A stretch of 64,000 bases of DNA, taken from positions 22,491,376 through 22,555,375 of the forward strand of contig CM037461.1 of the NCBI GenBank assembly GCA_021014325.1, given 5' to 3'. The position numbers were made by a program, and so were the translations under genes. Below, piece by piece: positions 33,457 through 43,900 of this stretch (its first letter is position 1; each line of letters opens with the position of its first letter). The notes under the pieces were generated by a model. The model worked only from the letters and a program-made list of their open reading frames with translations. It made no database searches and was not told where the DNA came from. This stretch comes from Plazaster borealis (taxonomy: Eukaryota; Echinodermata; Asteroidea; Forcipulatida; Labidiasteridae).

Positions 33457-33833
33457 TTAAAGGGCACTGTACACGTTTGGTAGTTACTCAAAATAAATAT
33501 TAGTATACAAATTTACTTGGTAACAAGCAACGGAGAGCTGTTGATAGTATAAAACATTGTAGGAAACGACTCCCTCTGAAGTAACGTAGTTTTTAAGAAA
33601 GAGGTAATTTCTCACTAAAATAATAAAAGACTTCTTGCAAGAAGCCTTTTATTCTTATTTGAAAGCACACAAGTTTGTACAACAAGGGTGTTTTTTCTTT
33701 CATCATTTTCTTGCAACTTCGATGACCAATTGAGCCCAAATTTTCACAGGCTTGTTATTTTATGCATATGTTGGGATACACCAAGTGAGAATACTGGTCT
33801 TTGACAATTACCAAACGTGTTCAGTGCCTTTAA
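33457..33833. mobile_element. TTAA-flanked inverted-repeat element, family A
   Basis: It runs from TTAAAGGGCACTGTACACGT to AACGTGTTCAGTGCCTTTAA, a full-length copy. Confidence 0.8.
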
Positions 33834-34229
33834 ATGAAGAGATATATGTCAAACAACGGATATCGATTGGCAATGAGTTCCACAAGGCAGGCACACTATG
33901 AAAAAAAGAATACTTTAAACTATTACATATAGAAAAGGGAATTTTGAAGAAAAACTCGACGTTGGTTGATTTGAAACAAAGAGTTGTCAATGCCGGTGTG
34001 ATTATAAAAGATTTGATAATAGTTCTATGCAGTGTGCATACTTTGTACCGAGATTCTTTAGTACACGAAATGCTATTACATTGTTGTCACAATGATTAAT
34101 CTAGGTTGAACACTCACTGAGCTAGAACAATATCCCGAAGACAACCATAATCATTTCTTTCAGGCAATAGTTGCTTTATAAAGATTGATTTGTGAAAGAT
34201 GCTGGCCATGTGAATTTACAAGCTAAGCT

Positions 34230-34560
34230 CAGGCCACAATGATGCTTCGTTCGGGCACCTCTATTTGAGGAAATTTATATTGGAACCTTTCAAGGGGCAC
34301 TAAGGGCATTTGGGCAAGTGCCTCCGAAGCATCATGAAGCACCACGACTGTGAGCTCGGGCCACAATGATGCTTCGTTCTTGAAAGGACATACGCACCCA
34401 GGAGTCCTTAGTGAAGGGCACCTCTATTTGAGGAAATTTATATTGGAACCTTCCAAGGGGCACTAAGGGCATTCGGGCAAGTGCCTCCGTTGCCTCCATG
34501 AAGCATCACGACTGTAAGCTCGGGCCAAAACAGGTGCTTCGTTCTTGAACTGGCAAAAGG
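34230..34560. repeat. Tandem duplicate of a 160-bp block
   Basis: GGGCACCTCTATTTGAGGAA and GGGGCACTAAGGGCATT occur at about 34253 and again at about 34418, in an intron of the right VWC gene. A related word set is at 10845-10900. Confidence 0.6.
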
Positions 34561-34675
34561 CGCCAGGGCGTTTCCCCTTGAAGAAAAAAACCCACTTGGG
34601 TTTGGGGACAGTTTTGGTCCCGTGTATATTGGAACTGATTGCTATTTTATTCAAATTGTGTCTTCTTTTATACAG

Positions 34676-34968
34676 CAACAACGACGCCAGTCCCTGATGA
34701 AGACGTTGATGGTGATGATGGAAGAAATGAAATACCGCCCTCTACCGACAGTTCACTACAATCTCTACTGCTCTCCATCTTAGAAACAGAAAGAGCTCAG
34801 CTGCAGGTGGGACAAGAACGCCTTAAGCTTGAGCGTGCCCATCTTGCAGAAACTCGTAATATTAACAGACAAATTGCAGATCTAGTTTCCATCATGGACC
34901 AGGCCACCACAGTCTCTGATGAGAAACAGTATCAGATGTTGAATTTACCAGCTTTGCAAAGGAAGTAG
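34676..34968 (+). CDS. Right VWC gene, terminal exon: coiled-coil tail
   Basis: The acceptor is CTTTTATACAG at 34675 and the stop TAG is at 34966-34968. It joins VWC exon 2 in phase 1 (A|CA, Thr). It encodes about 97 residues: Thr/Pro and acidic linker (TTTPVPDEDVDGDDG), Ser/Thr turn, and then a long charged helix with heptad-like Leu spacing (ETERAQLQVGQERLKLERAH, then LAETRNINRQIADLVSIM), likely a coiled coil for multimerisation. The left homologue (4713-4912) is shorter and ends after the helix. Confidence 0.75.
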
Positions 34969-35022
34969 ACCTCAGAATATTGCCATTATCAGTATGTTTT
35001 GCTTAGCTCTACTATTATTATT

Positions 35023-35028
35023 AATAAA
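35023..35028 (+). terminator. Polyadenylation signal of the right VWC gene
   Basis: AATAAA lies 54 nt after the stop codon. The matching site in the left arm is degraded to ATTAAA-like sequence. Confidence 0.55.
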
Positions 35029-35124
35029 CTGATGACCTGAAATTCAACTGAATTGATAACATTGTATAGTTTATTTGAGTGACCAAGGATTTAATATTGC
35101 ACATCACTACACTCTATTAAACTT

Positions 35125-35345
35125 CAGGGTCAGAATTGACCCGGATTCGGCTCCCATTGGGCTTGACCCATTTATGGTCAGTGTGACCCTAAATCGGTCT
35201 CAAAAATTACCCAGAAATGGGTCAAACTGACGCAGAGTACAAGTTCAATGTCCCATATTTGTTTTACATAGTTCCTGAGTCAGCCTGACCTGGAAATGCG
35301 TCAGGTTCCCTGCGACCCGGAATCCAGTTGACCATATTTTTGACC
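35125..35345. repeat. TE-like repeat, unexpanded parent of the minisatellite
   Basis: GGGTCAGAATTGACCCGGAT, ACCCAGAAATGGGTCA and CCTGAGTCAGCCTGACC show the GGGTCA vocabulary without tandem units. Confidence 0.5.
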
Positions 35346-35635
35346 GCGTGAGGGCGCTTTCTTCAGGGATTGTCTTGGAACACAAATTACAGTTTCATCG
35401 TATTGTAATTGATCTTATTTTTGACCGCACGAGGGCGCTTTCATCAGGAATTGTCTTGCATCACAATTACAGTTTCATCTTATTTTAATTGCTTGTGTGT
35501 AGTTTCCTTGCATCAATGATGAAATGGATAAACATAATAATAACAACAATGAAAACCCCCAGTTTGTTTACTTGTTTTGCATCACCCGAATTCGGCTCAC
35601 AAACGCCCTCACGCTGTCAAAAGTACGGCCAATTC
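35330..35635. mobile_element. TTTTTGACCGC element, with a duplicated left end
   Basis: TTTTTGACCGCGTGAGGGCG and TTTTTGACCGCACGAGGGCG occur 80 bp apart. The right end is CGCCCTCACGCTGTCAAAA. It is related to 9762-9972. Confidence 0.6.
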
Positions 35636-35819
35636 TGACCCGGAAAGTTTTAGAGTGTAGGTCAATGTGTATTTTAGTGATTTCTATTCGAATATTATTT
35701 GATTCTTAAATGCTTATTCTGTCGGTTCTTTGCGATGTAAAAACTGCTATTATCTCATTGTTGGTTTCTCTCATCAGTTCATCATATTCTTACCTTTTAC
35801 CTGGGTCAAAGTTCACAGA

Positions 35820-35965
35820 GCTGCTTTAATAAGCAGAAAATATTGCCTAACCATTTTCTGCTAAAGCAGGAATGAGCAGGATTCCAGTCACAAACGGTAC
35901 ATGTGACATGGTGATCTTATTTTGGTAAGCATAATTTAATTGTGCTTACCTACTTTTTGTGCTTA
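35820..35965. repeat. Foldback family D fragment (GAGCTGCTTAAGCA type)
   Basis: AGAGCTGCTTTAATAAGCAG, TTTTCTGCTAAAGCAGG and GCATAATTTAATTGTGCTTA match the fuller copies at 39600-39778 and 53488-53686. Confidence 0.5.
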
Positions 35966-36329
35966 AAGGCACTGTACACGTTTGGTAATTACTCAAAATA
36001 TATATTAGCATAAAAACTTACTTGGAAACGAGCAACGGAGAGCTGTTGATAGTATAAAACATTGTGAGAAACGGCTCCCTTTGAAGTAACGTAGTTTTTG
36101 AGAAAGAGGTAATTTCTCACTATAATAATAAAAGACTTCTTGGAAGAAGCCTTTTATTCCTATCTGAAAGTACACAACACGGGTATTTTTTCTTTCATCA
36201 TTTTCTTGCAACTTCGATGACAAAATGAGCCCAAATTTTCACAGGCTTGTTATTTCATGCATAATGTTGGGATTCACCAAGTGAGAATACTGGTCTTTGA
36301 CAAGTACCAAACGTGTTCAGTGCCTTTAA
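35963..36329. mobile_element. TTAA-flanked inverted-repeat element, family A
   Basis: It runs from TTAAAGGCACTGTACACGTT to AACGTGTTCAGTGCCTTTAA. Confidence 0.8.
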
Positions 36330-36419
36330 AGAAGCCCTGTTAAATTGGGTCTTAATGATGACCAATTGATTTGTTTTGATAATGATGATCTCTTTCAATT
36401 TCACTTGGACCACAGTCTC

Positions 36420-36695
36420 ACTCACCAGACATTTTGAATCAAAGGAAAGAATTCAATGAAGTCCAGTGATCCAGGAAAGTGAAGTGTAATCGTTAAATAC
36501 CTAATGTGTAAGAGCGGCTTTTATTTGTACTGTGTTAAAAAATTACATTACATTTACTGTGCTATAATTAAAACCATGCTTTATATAACCATGATAGTTT
36601 ATTGTAATCTGCTTAATAAACTTTATTGTGATTGGTTTTTAAACGATAAACTGCTAGCATGATGACTAAAATAGGCCATATTATGCAAATAAACC
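36420..36695. repeat. Outer end of the right arm of the inverted duplication
   Basis: GATCCAGGAAAGTGAAGTGT, AAAACCATGCTTTATATAAC and GTTTATTGTAATCTGC are inverse to 1925-3045. Low-complexity C and A runs (about 36690-36775) follow, after which I find no further mirrored sequence. Confidence 0.6.
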
Positions 36696-37239
36696 CCCCC
36701 CCCCAAAAAAAACCAATCCCCCCCAAACCCCCCCCCCCCCCAAAAAAAAAAAAAAACAACAACAAAAAAAACACATACACAATAAACAATGGAAATAAAT
36801 AAACGAAAGTAGAAAACAAGAAAGAAAACTGCACAAAATTATCCAAGGTTAGCCCCCAAAGCCAGTAACTTAAGACTTATTTCCATTCGGGTCCATTACA
36901 CCAATTACCCCGATTATGTACGTCTTTCCCCCGGGTTTCAAACCCGACCCAAATGACAATGTAATAGGTGCGTCACGTGTGTTCAAAAGGTGACGTCAAT
37001 TAACTTTTTTTTTTGGGGGGGGGGATATTTAAGTTTTTGGTATCACGTGATCATGAGTCATAGTTTGGCCGTTATGTTTGATCGTGAAAATACTCTTTGC
37101 ATAACCATCCCAGGAGAGTGAAGTTCACGGGGGTGGGGGGGGGGGGAAACCATAGTATGTGTGACTGAAGAATGTTGTGGTGTCAGTTAGTGCCAGTTGG
37201 TGCTGTCACAAGTCACTGACATCGGGCCTGCACATCCGA

Positions 37240-37560
37240 CAATAATAAAATTCAAAAGTTTTGCCAGGATTGGGCACATCTCACAGCCTTCTCGTTTGCT
37301 GCCGTGATGTCTTCAAGGCAGCACTACTTCTCAAGGGCTGGGCATCGAAGAAGGTGTGGCATAGATTGGGGTGATGTGCCACAATCGCAATAGGTGTCGT
37401 TGTTGTTGGTATATCCCCATTTCTTCATGTTTGTCTTGCATCGTCCCACCTTTGTGTGTAGTCTATTGAGGGACTTCCAAGTTCTCCAGTCCTGCCTATG
37501 TCCAGGGGGTAGCCGCTTTAGTTGGGATGGGCAAAGCAAAGTGTGATGTCACAATATTGT
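37240..37560 (-). pseudogene. Non-LTR retrotransposon C-terminal fragment
   Basis: On the minus strand the frame reads WRTWKSLNRLHTKVGRC, MKKWGYTNNNDTYCDCG and SMPHLLRCPALEK. It then has an in-frame TAG and continues CCLEDITAANEKAVRCAQSW to a second stop. The C-x-C-G...H-x3-C pattern after an RT region is typical of the C-terminus of many LINE-type polymerases. The RT core is missing, so it is a dead, 5'-truncated copy. It lies between the end of the inverted duplication and the next gene. Confidence 0.7.
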
Positions 37561-37921
37561 ACAGCTCATCTTAAGATCAGTCTCAGTCTCAGAAAAAAAA
37601 ACGCTCAATCTGTTGTTTCCCCTCATCACTTAGAAAGCTCAGAACAGCGGCTGCCGGTGTCCCTTTCGGCCTCCACTAGTGCGTTGCGTCGCGCGTTCCA
37701 CCGATCACGCGCATACACCATTCATAAAATCAGAGCGCGCGAAAAAACAACTTGAGGCGGGAAGAGAATTCGATTCCAGATCCAAAGAGACTTGTTCACA
37801 GTTCTCACTCCCGAACAATCTTCGCTAACAAAGCATGATGACTCCATGCGAAATTCAAGCTTGTAAAGTGTTTGTGGAAATAATGTGAAAACAAAAATGA
37901 AACAAAAAATAACCCAAAACA

Positions 37922-37978
37922 ATGTCGTCGCAAACTGAAATTACCACCAAACATCCGGCCAGGAATTCCACCAACAAC
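37922..37978 (+). CDS. Candidate first coding exon of the large gene
   Basis: ATG in good context (ACAATGTCG) opens a frame of 19 codons (MSSQTEITTKHPARNSTNN) that ends at a strong donor, AAC|GTAAGT. The upstream 250 bp is GC-richer (GCGTCGCGCGTTCC) and could be promoter or 5'UTR. The exon ends in phase 0. The large exon's best acceptor needs phase 1, although a third AG at 40997-40998 would accept phase 0. The link is therefore plausible but unproven. Confidence 0.4.
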
Positions 37979-38029
37979 GTAAGTATTTTATAATTTAATA
38001 GATAAGTTAAGTTAAGTCACAATAATAAT

Positions 38030-38434
38030 TATATATACGTTTGGTAATATTGACTCTGAAAATTAATGGCAATACAAACTTACTTGGTTAGAAGTACAGC
38101 AGCTTTGAATATAGTATAATGAATTTTGAGAAACTTTTCACTTCGAGGTACTGCGGTTATGGGAAAAAAAATCACTTTTTATCCCCCAAAATTTGAATCT
38201 GATGAGAAGCGTTCGGTCGGCCGTAACGCTTCCCAGAGTGTGTATTCCAATGCAGATTATTCTTCCTGCGTGGACATAACCGCTCCAGATTTTCAGCAAT
38301 ACCTCAGAAATGATACCACCTTTTGAAATGAAGTTTTCACAGGTTACTTTTATGGTATAATTATATCTAACTATATAGGATTGAAACAAACAGTGGGTTC
38401 CAATAACCAAACGTATACAGACCATTTTAGTTAA
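38030..38434. mobile_element. Family B element
   Basis: ATACGTTTGGTAAT at one end and ACCAAACGTATACAGACC at the other. It shares CTTGGTTAGAAGTACAGCAG and the GAAGCGTT hairpin region with the copy at 12999, in reverse orientation. Confidence 0.65.
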
Positions 38435-38603
38435 ATATTACGTCATCCTTTGGTCTTGACTTTACGTATCCCCACTCATCGGACAACAACACACCCGAGC
38501 AAATCGGAGAAGGGAGGGCCGGCGCGGCGGCCTGCGATTGGGTTTGGTGATGTTTTTGCTGTAAAAAACTCATAATGTTTTCGTTTTACAAATTCAACTT
38601 GAC

Positions 38604-38975
38604 TTAAAGGCACTGTACAAGTTTGGTAATTACTCAAAATATATACTTAGCATAAAAACTGACTTTGGTAACGAGCAACAAAGAGCTGTTGATAGTATAA
38701 AACATTGTGAGAAACGACTGCCTCTGAAGTAACGTAGTTTTTGAGAAAGAGGTGATTTCTCACTAAAAAAAATCTTCTTGCAAGAAGTTTTTATTCCTAT
38801 CTGAAAGCACACAAATTTGTACAACAAGGGTGTTTTTTCTTTCATCATTTTCTTGCAACTTCGATGACCAATTGAGCCCAAATTTTAACAGGCTTGTTAT
38901 TTTATGCATATGTTGGGATACACCAAATGAGAACACTGGTCTTTGACAATTACCAAACGTGTACAATGCCTTTAA
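38604..38975. mobile_element. TTAA-flanked inverted-repeat element, family A
   Basis: It runs from TTAAAGGCACTGTACAAGTT to AACGTGTACAATGCCTTTAA. Confidence 0.8.
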
Positions 38976-39040
38976 ATAAGGCTCACCTACAAGCACTGTT
39001 AAAACTTCAAGTCGTGATAAGTTTAGCTTCGGGCCAAAGT

Positions 39041-39232
39041 AAAGGGTCTGTATACATTTGGTAATTACTCTGCTTGACATTAATGGCAATAAAAACTTAC
39101 TTGGTAAGAAGTACAGCAGATTTGGATAGCATAATGCATTTTGAGAAACTTTTCACTTAGAAGCACTGCGGTACCGTTATGGAAAAAGATGCCACTTTTT
39201 ATCCCCAAAAAGAGAAGCGTTACTGACAGCAA
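39041..39232. mobile_element. Family B element, half copy
   Basis: AAAGGGTCTGTATACATTTG starts the copy and the sequence follows family B to the central GAAGCGTTACTGACAG, where it breaks off. Confidence 0.6.
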
Positions 39233-39469
39233 CCTTTATAAAGCCACGTCTATTCATTTCACTGAAACTGAAAATGAAAAACTGATTTCGTTCCATTTAT
39301 TCTGGTTGTGAAGCCAATGACTCCCAGAAAAGCGAACTTAATCACTATACTCTAGCTAAGAACACCCAATGGAGAGAAGACAAGGAAGGAAGTTTTAATT
39401 ATAGATGTGGGAGGAAAAAACCCAGAGAATTATTCCCGGTGGAAAACCCACGCAGTCAGGTAGGGACTG

Positions 39470-39570
39470 AAAACCCAATCTACATAGTGCCCCGGTGGGA
39501 TTCGAACCGGGGTCCTACAGGTGTAAGGCGAGGAAAGATACCACTTCACCAACCCTGACCACCGTCTTGA
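39470..39570 (-). mobile_element. tRNA-like SINE head
   Basis: On the minus strand GGACCCCGGTTCGAATCCCA forms a strong B box and T-arm followed by CCGGGGCAC. An intact cloverleaf is not convincing (the anticodon arm is irregular), so I call it a SINE fragment and not a tRNA gene. Confidence 0.5.
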
Positions 39571-39599
39571 TCTTATAATGGCAAATTAATGTAAAGGCC

Positions 39600-39778
39600 T
39601 AGGCCCAATTTCATAGAGCTGCTTAAGCACAAAAATAAGCTAAGCACAACAAAATTATGCTTACCAAAGTAAGGTTACCAGCCAAAATAGCATGTCACGA
39701 GTACCATTTCTGACTGGTATTCTGCTTATTTCGGCTAAGCAGGAATTTGTTAAGCAGCAGCTCTATGAAATTTGTCCC
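39600..39778. repeat. Foldback family D, full copy
   Basis: CAATTTCATAGAGCTGCTTA at the left pairs with TAAGCAGCAGCTCTATGAAA at the right, with AAGCACAA/TTGTGCTT words inside. Other copies lie near 52360-52630, 53488-53686 and 60770-60875. Confidence 0.65.
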
Positions 39779-39798
39779 TGATGTTTTAAAACCTGCAG

Positions 39799-39956
39799 GT
39801 GCAGAAAACGATTCCTACGGATGGAATCAATTGATAAGCGTTCGCCGGGGACTCCGAGTAAGACAGGAACGGCAATGGGTGGCCGAGACCCTCCACACCA
39901 TTCCCTCCATACACGTCGGCGTGAGGCAGTTCATGAAGCTCCCTCAACGATACAAG
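39799..39956 (+). CDS. Candidate internal exon upstream of the large exon
   Basis: The acceptor is AAAACCTGCAG|GT and the donor CAAG|GTGAAT. The open frame, entered in phase 1, encodes AENDSYGWNQLISVRRG, then LRVRQERQWVAETLHTIPS and VGVRQFMKLPQRYK, a basic, Trp-containing segment that does not look like repeat sequence. It ends in phase 0, which does not match the best acceptor of the next exon. A second donor at 39991 (ACAG|GTACTG, phase 1) would match, but it lies inside family R repeat sequence. I do not recognise the protein. Confidence 0.4.
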
Positions 39957-39965
39957 GTGAATGAT

Positions 39966-40370
39966 AGACTGGTCCCCTGTCTTTCGACAGGTACTGTCTT
40001 TACAGACCCAATTATTTCATTGGATTCAATGATTTCATTGGGTAAACGGGCAGTGACGTAAGCTTTCCATATCTGTGTTATGATTGGTCCGCTCCGAAGT
40101 GACGTGTTTGTCAGCTACACCATCAGCATGAACTTTTCGGTCGTCTGCTGCTGCACGCGTGTACAAAATGTTTGTATGTTATGTGGTTTATAATTATACA
40201 CAATGCAATTTCTGTACACGTGTGTGTGACTACGAATCTCTGCCGTATGAATGGATGCGAGGTCAAAGGTACAAGTACCGGGATCCCACCCTAAGCCCGA
40301 AGGCTGGTCTCTGGCGTTATCCACGAGCCTCAAAGTGTGACGTCAGATATTCGGGCTAGCTGAATGATTG
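39966..40370. repeat. Family R repeat, inverted
   Basis: TAGACTGGTCCCCTGTCTTT, CGGTCGTCTGC and CACGAGCCTCAAAGTGTGAC are inverse to the copies at 5690-8730. From 40371 to 40987 I see no gene. The sequence GGTCATTA(AT)GTACAATT near 40680 recurs near 53100. Confidence 0.55.
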
Positions 40371-40987
40371 CTATATTAATTATATTTACTCTATACAAAT
40401 GTACGTTTTGTCGGTCATTTTCGACAAATAAACGGCCAGTTTAAACGTCGCGTTATTCTGTTTCGCGCGAAATTGAAAGCTCCCCGAAACAGTAATTGAA
40501 TTTCACTTAGTGTGCACTTGCCTGCGTGAATCGTTTCTCATCCGATTTAAAAGTTCGGGTGAAAAATTATCCAACCAATTATTAAATCGAAGGGAATCCT
40601 TTCTCAAAATAGTTCATAGCCTACTATCAATAGCTGCAGTGCTTCTTACCAAGTAAAATTTCGTCTGCTCAGGACTATAAGGTCATTAGTACAATTTATA
40701 TGGATTTCATAAAATTGGTTTTGCATATTTTGGAACTCCTGGTTAATGGGGTTTGATCAAGAGTGGTCTTCACAGTATTGGTCTGGCAAAAAGAAACATT
40801 CATTTTCTTAAGTAAAAACATTTATTTGTTGATTTTGATTAAAACAAATTTCAAGTTACCCTTTTTTCATTAATGACCTTTTGATCATTACGAGTGAGAA
40901 TTAATGAACTTATAGCACTGAGCCGACGATTTTATGGTCATTAATTTTTGGAGTTCCTACCAATCATGACCCTCGTTTTGTTTTCAG

Positions 40988-43900
40988 CAGATGATCAGAA
41001 GAAATCGCCTGCACGTTCTCCGTGCACATCGGTCTTAAGAACGGGACACCAAAAGAACGTATCAGCTTCATCCGTTAATAAGCATGACGGATTCAACTTT
41101 GCGGCAATTGCCTTTTCTCCGCTGGTTACCAAACAGACGCGGCCACCAAGGAATAGGAAAAACAACAGATCCATGAAGCAGCAGCCACAGGAGCAGACCC
41201 AGAAACCCAGTGTGACGAAGGCGACCCTCCCAGATGTAGATTGTGGCGAAATGAAGGCCGTTGCTGGGAAGCCATCGACCGCCAAGCGGAGAGTGACTTT
41301 TAGGGATGAACTCTTCAATGTGGTGGTCGTCGAAAACTTGACGCAGAATGCAAAACAGACATTTTCAAATGAAACAAAAGATTATGTAAATGACGCAACG
41401 GCTCCTGCATCGGTAGAGGGTAAAGTTTTGAAAAGAAACGACGACAGTTCAAGAGACTCTGTTTTGAGTCCTATCAAAGACGGGAAGTGGCGTGATGACG
41501 GCGAAGGTGCACGACCGACAATTGATACTTCAACTGAAACAGCCGTCGTGGGAATTAGAGCAGGCATCAGTAAGCCTCGATTGACTGGGAGACTACGCCG
41601 GGCTGAAGGGAATGACGTCACTGCCGAATATTGTCAAGATGAAACCATAACTCATCCGGAACCGGAACGGAGTTCATCACAAGATGAGCCAAGTCAAGTT
41701 TGCACTGTGAAAAATGCGGAGCAGCTCACGATGACGTCAGAACGACTACCCCATGACCGATGTGATTTGAGACATGGGATTGGACATCCCATCATAATCT
41801 GCAAAGTGACTCCAGGTGATGAGTCTATAGATGCAAAAAATCACAGCCTCATCACTTCCCAATACACATCGGTTGCAAAGACAACAGATAAACGAAGACA
41901 TCTAGGAGAATATCTTCCAGAAGTCGATGACGACAGAGTCCTCGTGATTGACGAAACTCCATGTAAGGCTTCAGGTGACGATGATGAATCAGTTGCAAGG
42001 AGAGCAACTGCAGTAGAGGATGTAGTTGGTCGAGGTCTCCTTGGCACTGTCTCATCTGATGTGGACGGTACAAAGGGTACCCTGAGTTCAACACAGCATC
42101 AAACAACACTGGCTGGTGAGGTGGTACTTCCTGCAGAGTTGTCACAGAAAGACGATGAGCAGGACACCAACCAAACTAACACCGAGTGTGAACCGCCATC
42201 CTATCCACTTTGCAACAACCCCGAAAGTCGTCCAAACAACTCTTTCGAAACCAAGAGCCAAGAGGTAAAAGGAAAAAATGACAACAATCAAACAACGGTG
42301 GCAGTACTTCCGAGCTCATCAGCTGTATGCTTTACTAAACCGTCTTTGGTCTTGTGCGGCGGCCGTTCTTCGTCATATTCTACTCCCCAGTTTCTCCCGC
42401 CCACTAAAACATCCGGAGGCTATGAAGGCAACTCCCGCTACATACCTGCGTCGACGCCAGCAGACACCTCATCAAAACATTCCCGGTTCATGGCAGCACG
42501 TCTGCAGACGGGCACCGCACAAAGCTCGTCAATCCATCCAACTTTAGTGACGAGAGGTCCTCACAGCCAAAACACCCTAAAGGAAAATTTGATCTCGGAA
42601 CAGAGTGTCGAGACAAGCAGACTCCTAGCCCCATCTTACTTCAAAAGCCCACGTGCACCCGAACAAAGCCTGCAAAAGAGTTCATTTATAAACGACGTTA
42701 TCCAGACCAACAACCACTCTTCGGTGCCTCACACTAAGACAACTTCCCCCTCTGTCCAACTACTGGACAATACAAATTTCGATGGACCCCATTACATGGT
42801 TCTGACGCGTAAAGTTGCGACGACTGCCCAACAAGGAGCGCATCAAACTCCGTTCGCTAGACCACAAATTGCATCACTCCAACCTCAGTTTGTTCCACCG
42901 CAGGGGACTGTTCTCTATCGAGCACCATTCACCTCGACAGGTGGGCCAGCCCAGTACAACCAGTCAGCTGTTCAATCAACTTATCCTGGTGGTCAAGGAA
43001 GTTTTGTAATCAGCGGACCATCATCTCAGCAGAGGTTTAAACAATCACAGCCATGGCATCAGATGACTCCTCAAGTTGTCAGACTGACACAGCCGTCGGT
43101 GCAGACAAGTAATCAACCCATCCGTCCGGCCGTTTTTGCAGCACCAGCTCCAATAGACCCCTTGCATGTGACGTCACAAGCCCAAATAGTGCCCTCACCG
43201 AGGTCAAAGGAAGACCAATCAATGGCTGAGACTTGTGCGCGGCGCGACAACGCACGCACGTTTCCATTGTTTGACCTCAGCAATGGCGGTCAATGCAAGG
43301 GGTCTATAGCTTATCCTAACCAGACAGCTCCAGCGATGCCTACTACTCAAACACAACCACCTCAATGGACTCGACAAACAGGATGGTCGTCAACAATAAA
43401 ATCACCATTCCCTCAGAGAACGGCGCCACCATCTCTTCAAGGGATACAACCGCAACCGCCAGAGCTTCCGCATCAAGATAGGATTATGAAGCACCCCTCT
43501 GGAGCAATTAGTGAGCAACATGTCACACATAACGGAAGACAAGCTAGGGTTACTCCGTCCTCCTTGATTCCAAATGGCACACTTTTTGTTCAAACTCCAC
43601 AAGGACTTGTTCAAATCCAACAACACGGCCAAATAAACCGCCCTCAAACGGGCTGTCAGCAACAACTATCAGCAACAGGAAAGACCACCCGTGATAATGT
43701 GGGTCGATCAAATACGTTTGAGAGACAAAATCAAGATAGCTCTGTTTCCAAAGGACAGAGAACTTCAACAGCAGCAGTAGCAACATTAACACCAGCATCG
43801 ACTGTGCTTATGAAGTCTGACGGGTTAACCGGGGTTCGCCTGCCATACCCGATGCCTACACAGAAACAACTTTTGTTTCTGTCGAGTAAAACCGAAACAC

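Noticed and set aside
39470..39570. Possible functional tRNA gene, also at 55425-55515 and 51890-51970
   Set aside because: B boxes are good, but the anticodon and acceptor stems are irregular, and the 51890 type is attached to a repeated SINE body present in several copies.
40948..40987. Start of the large ORF upstream of 40988
   Set aside because: The frame there begins at TTG, and the only ATG (40966) lies in a probable polypyrimidine tract before a TTTTCAG acceptor.
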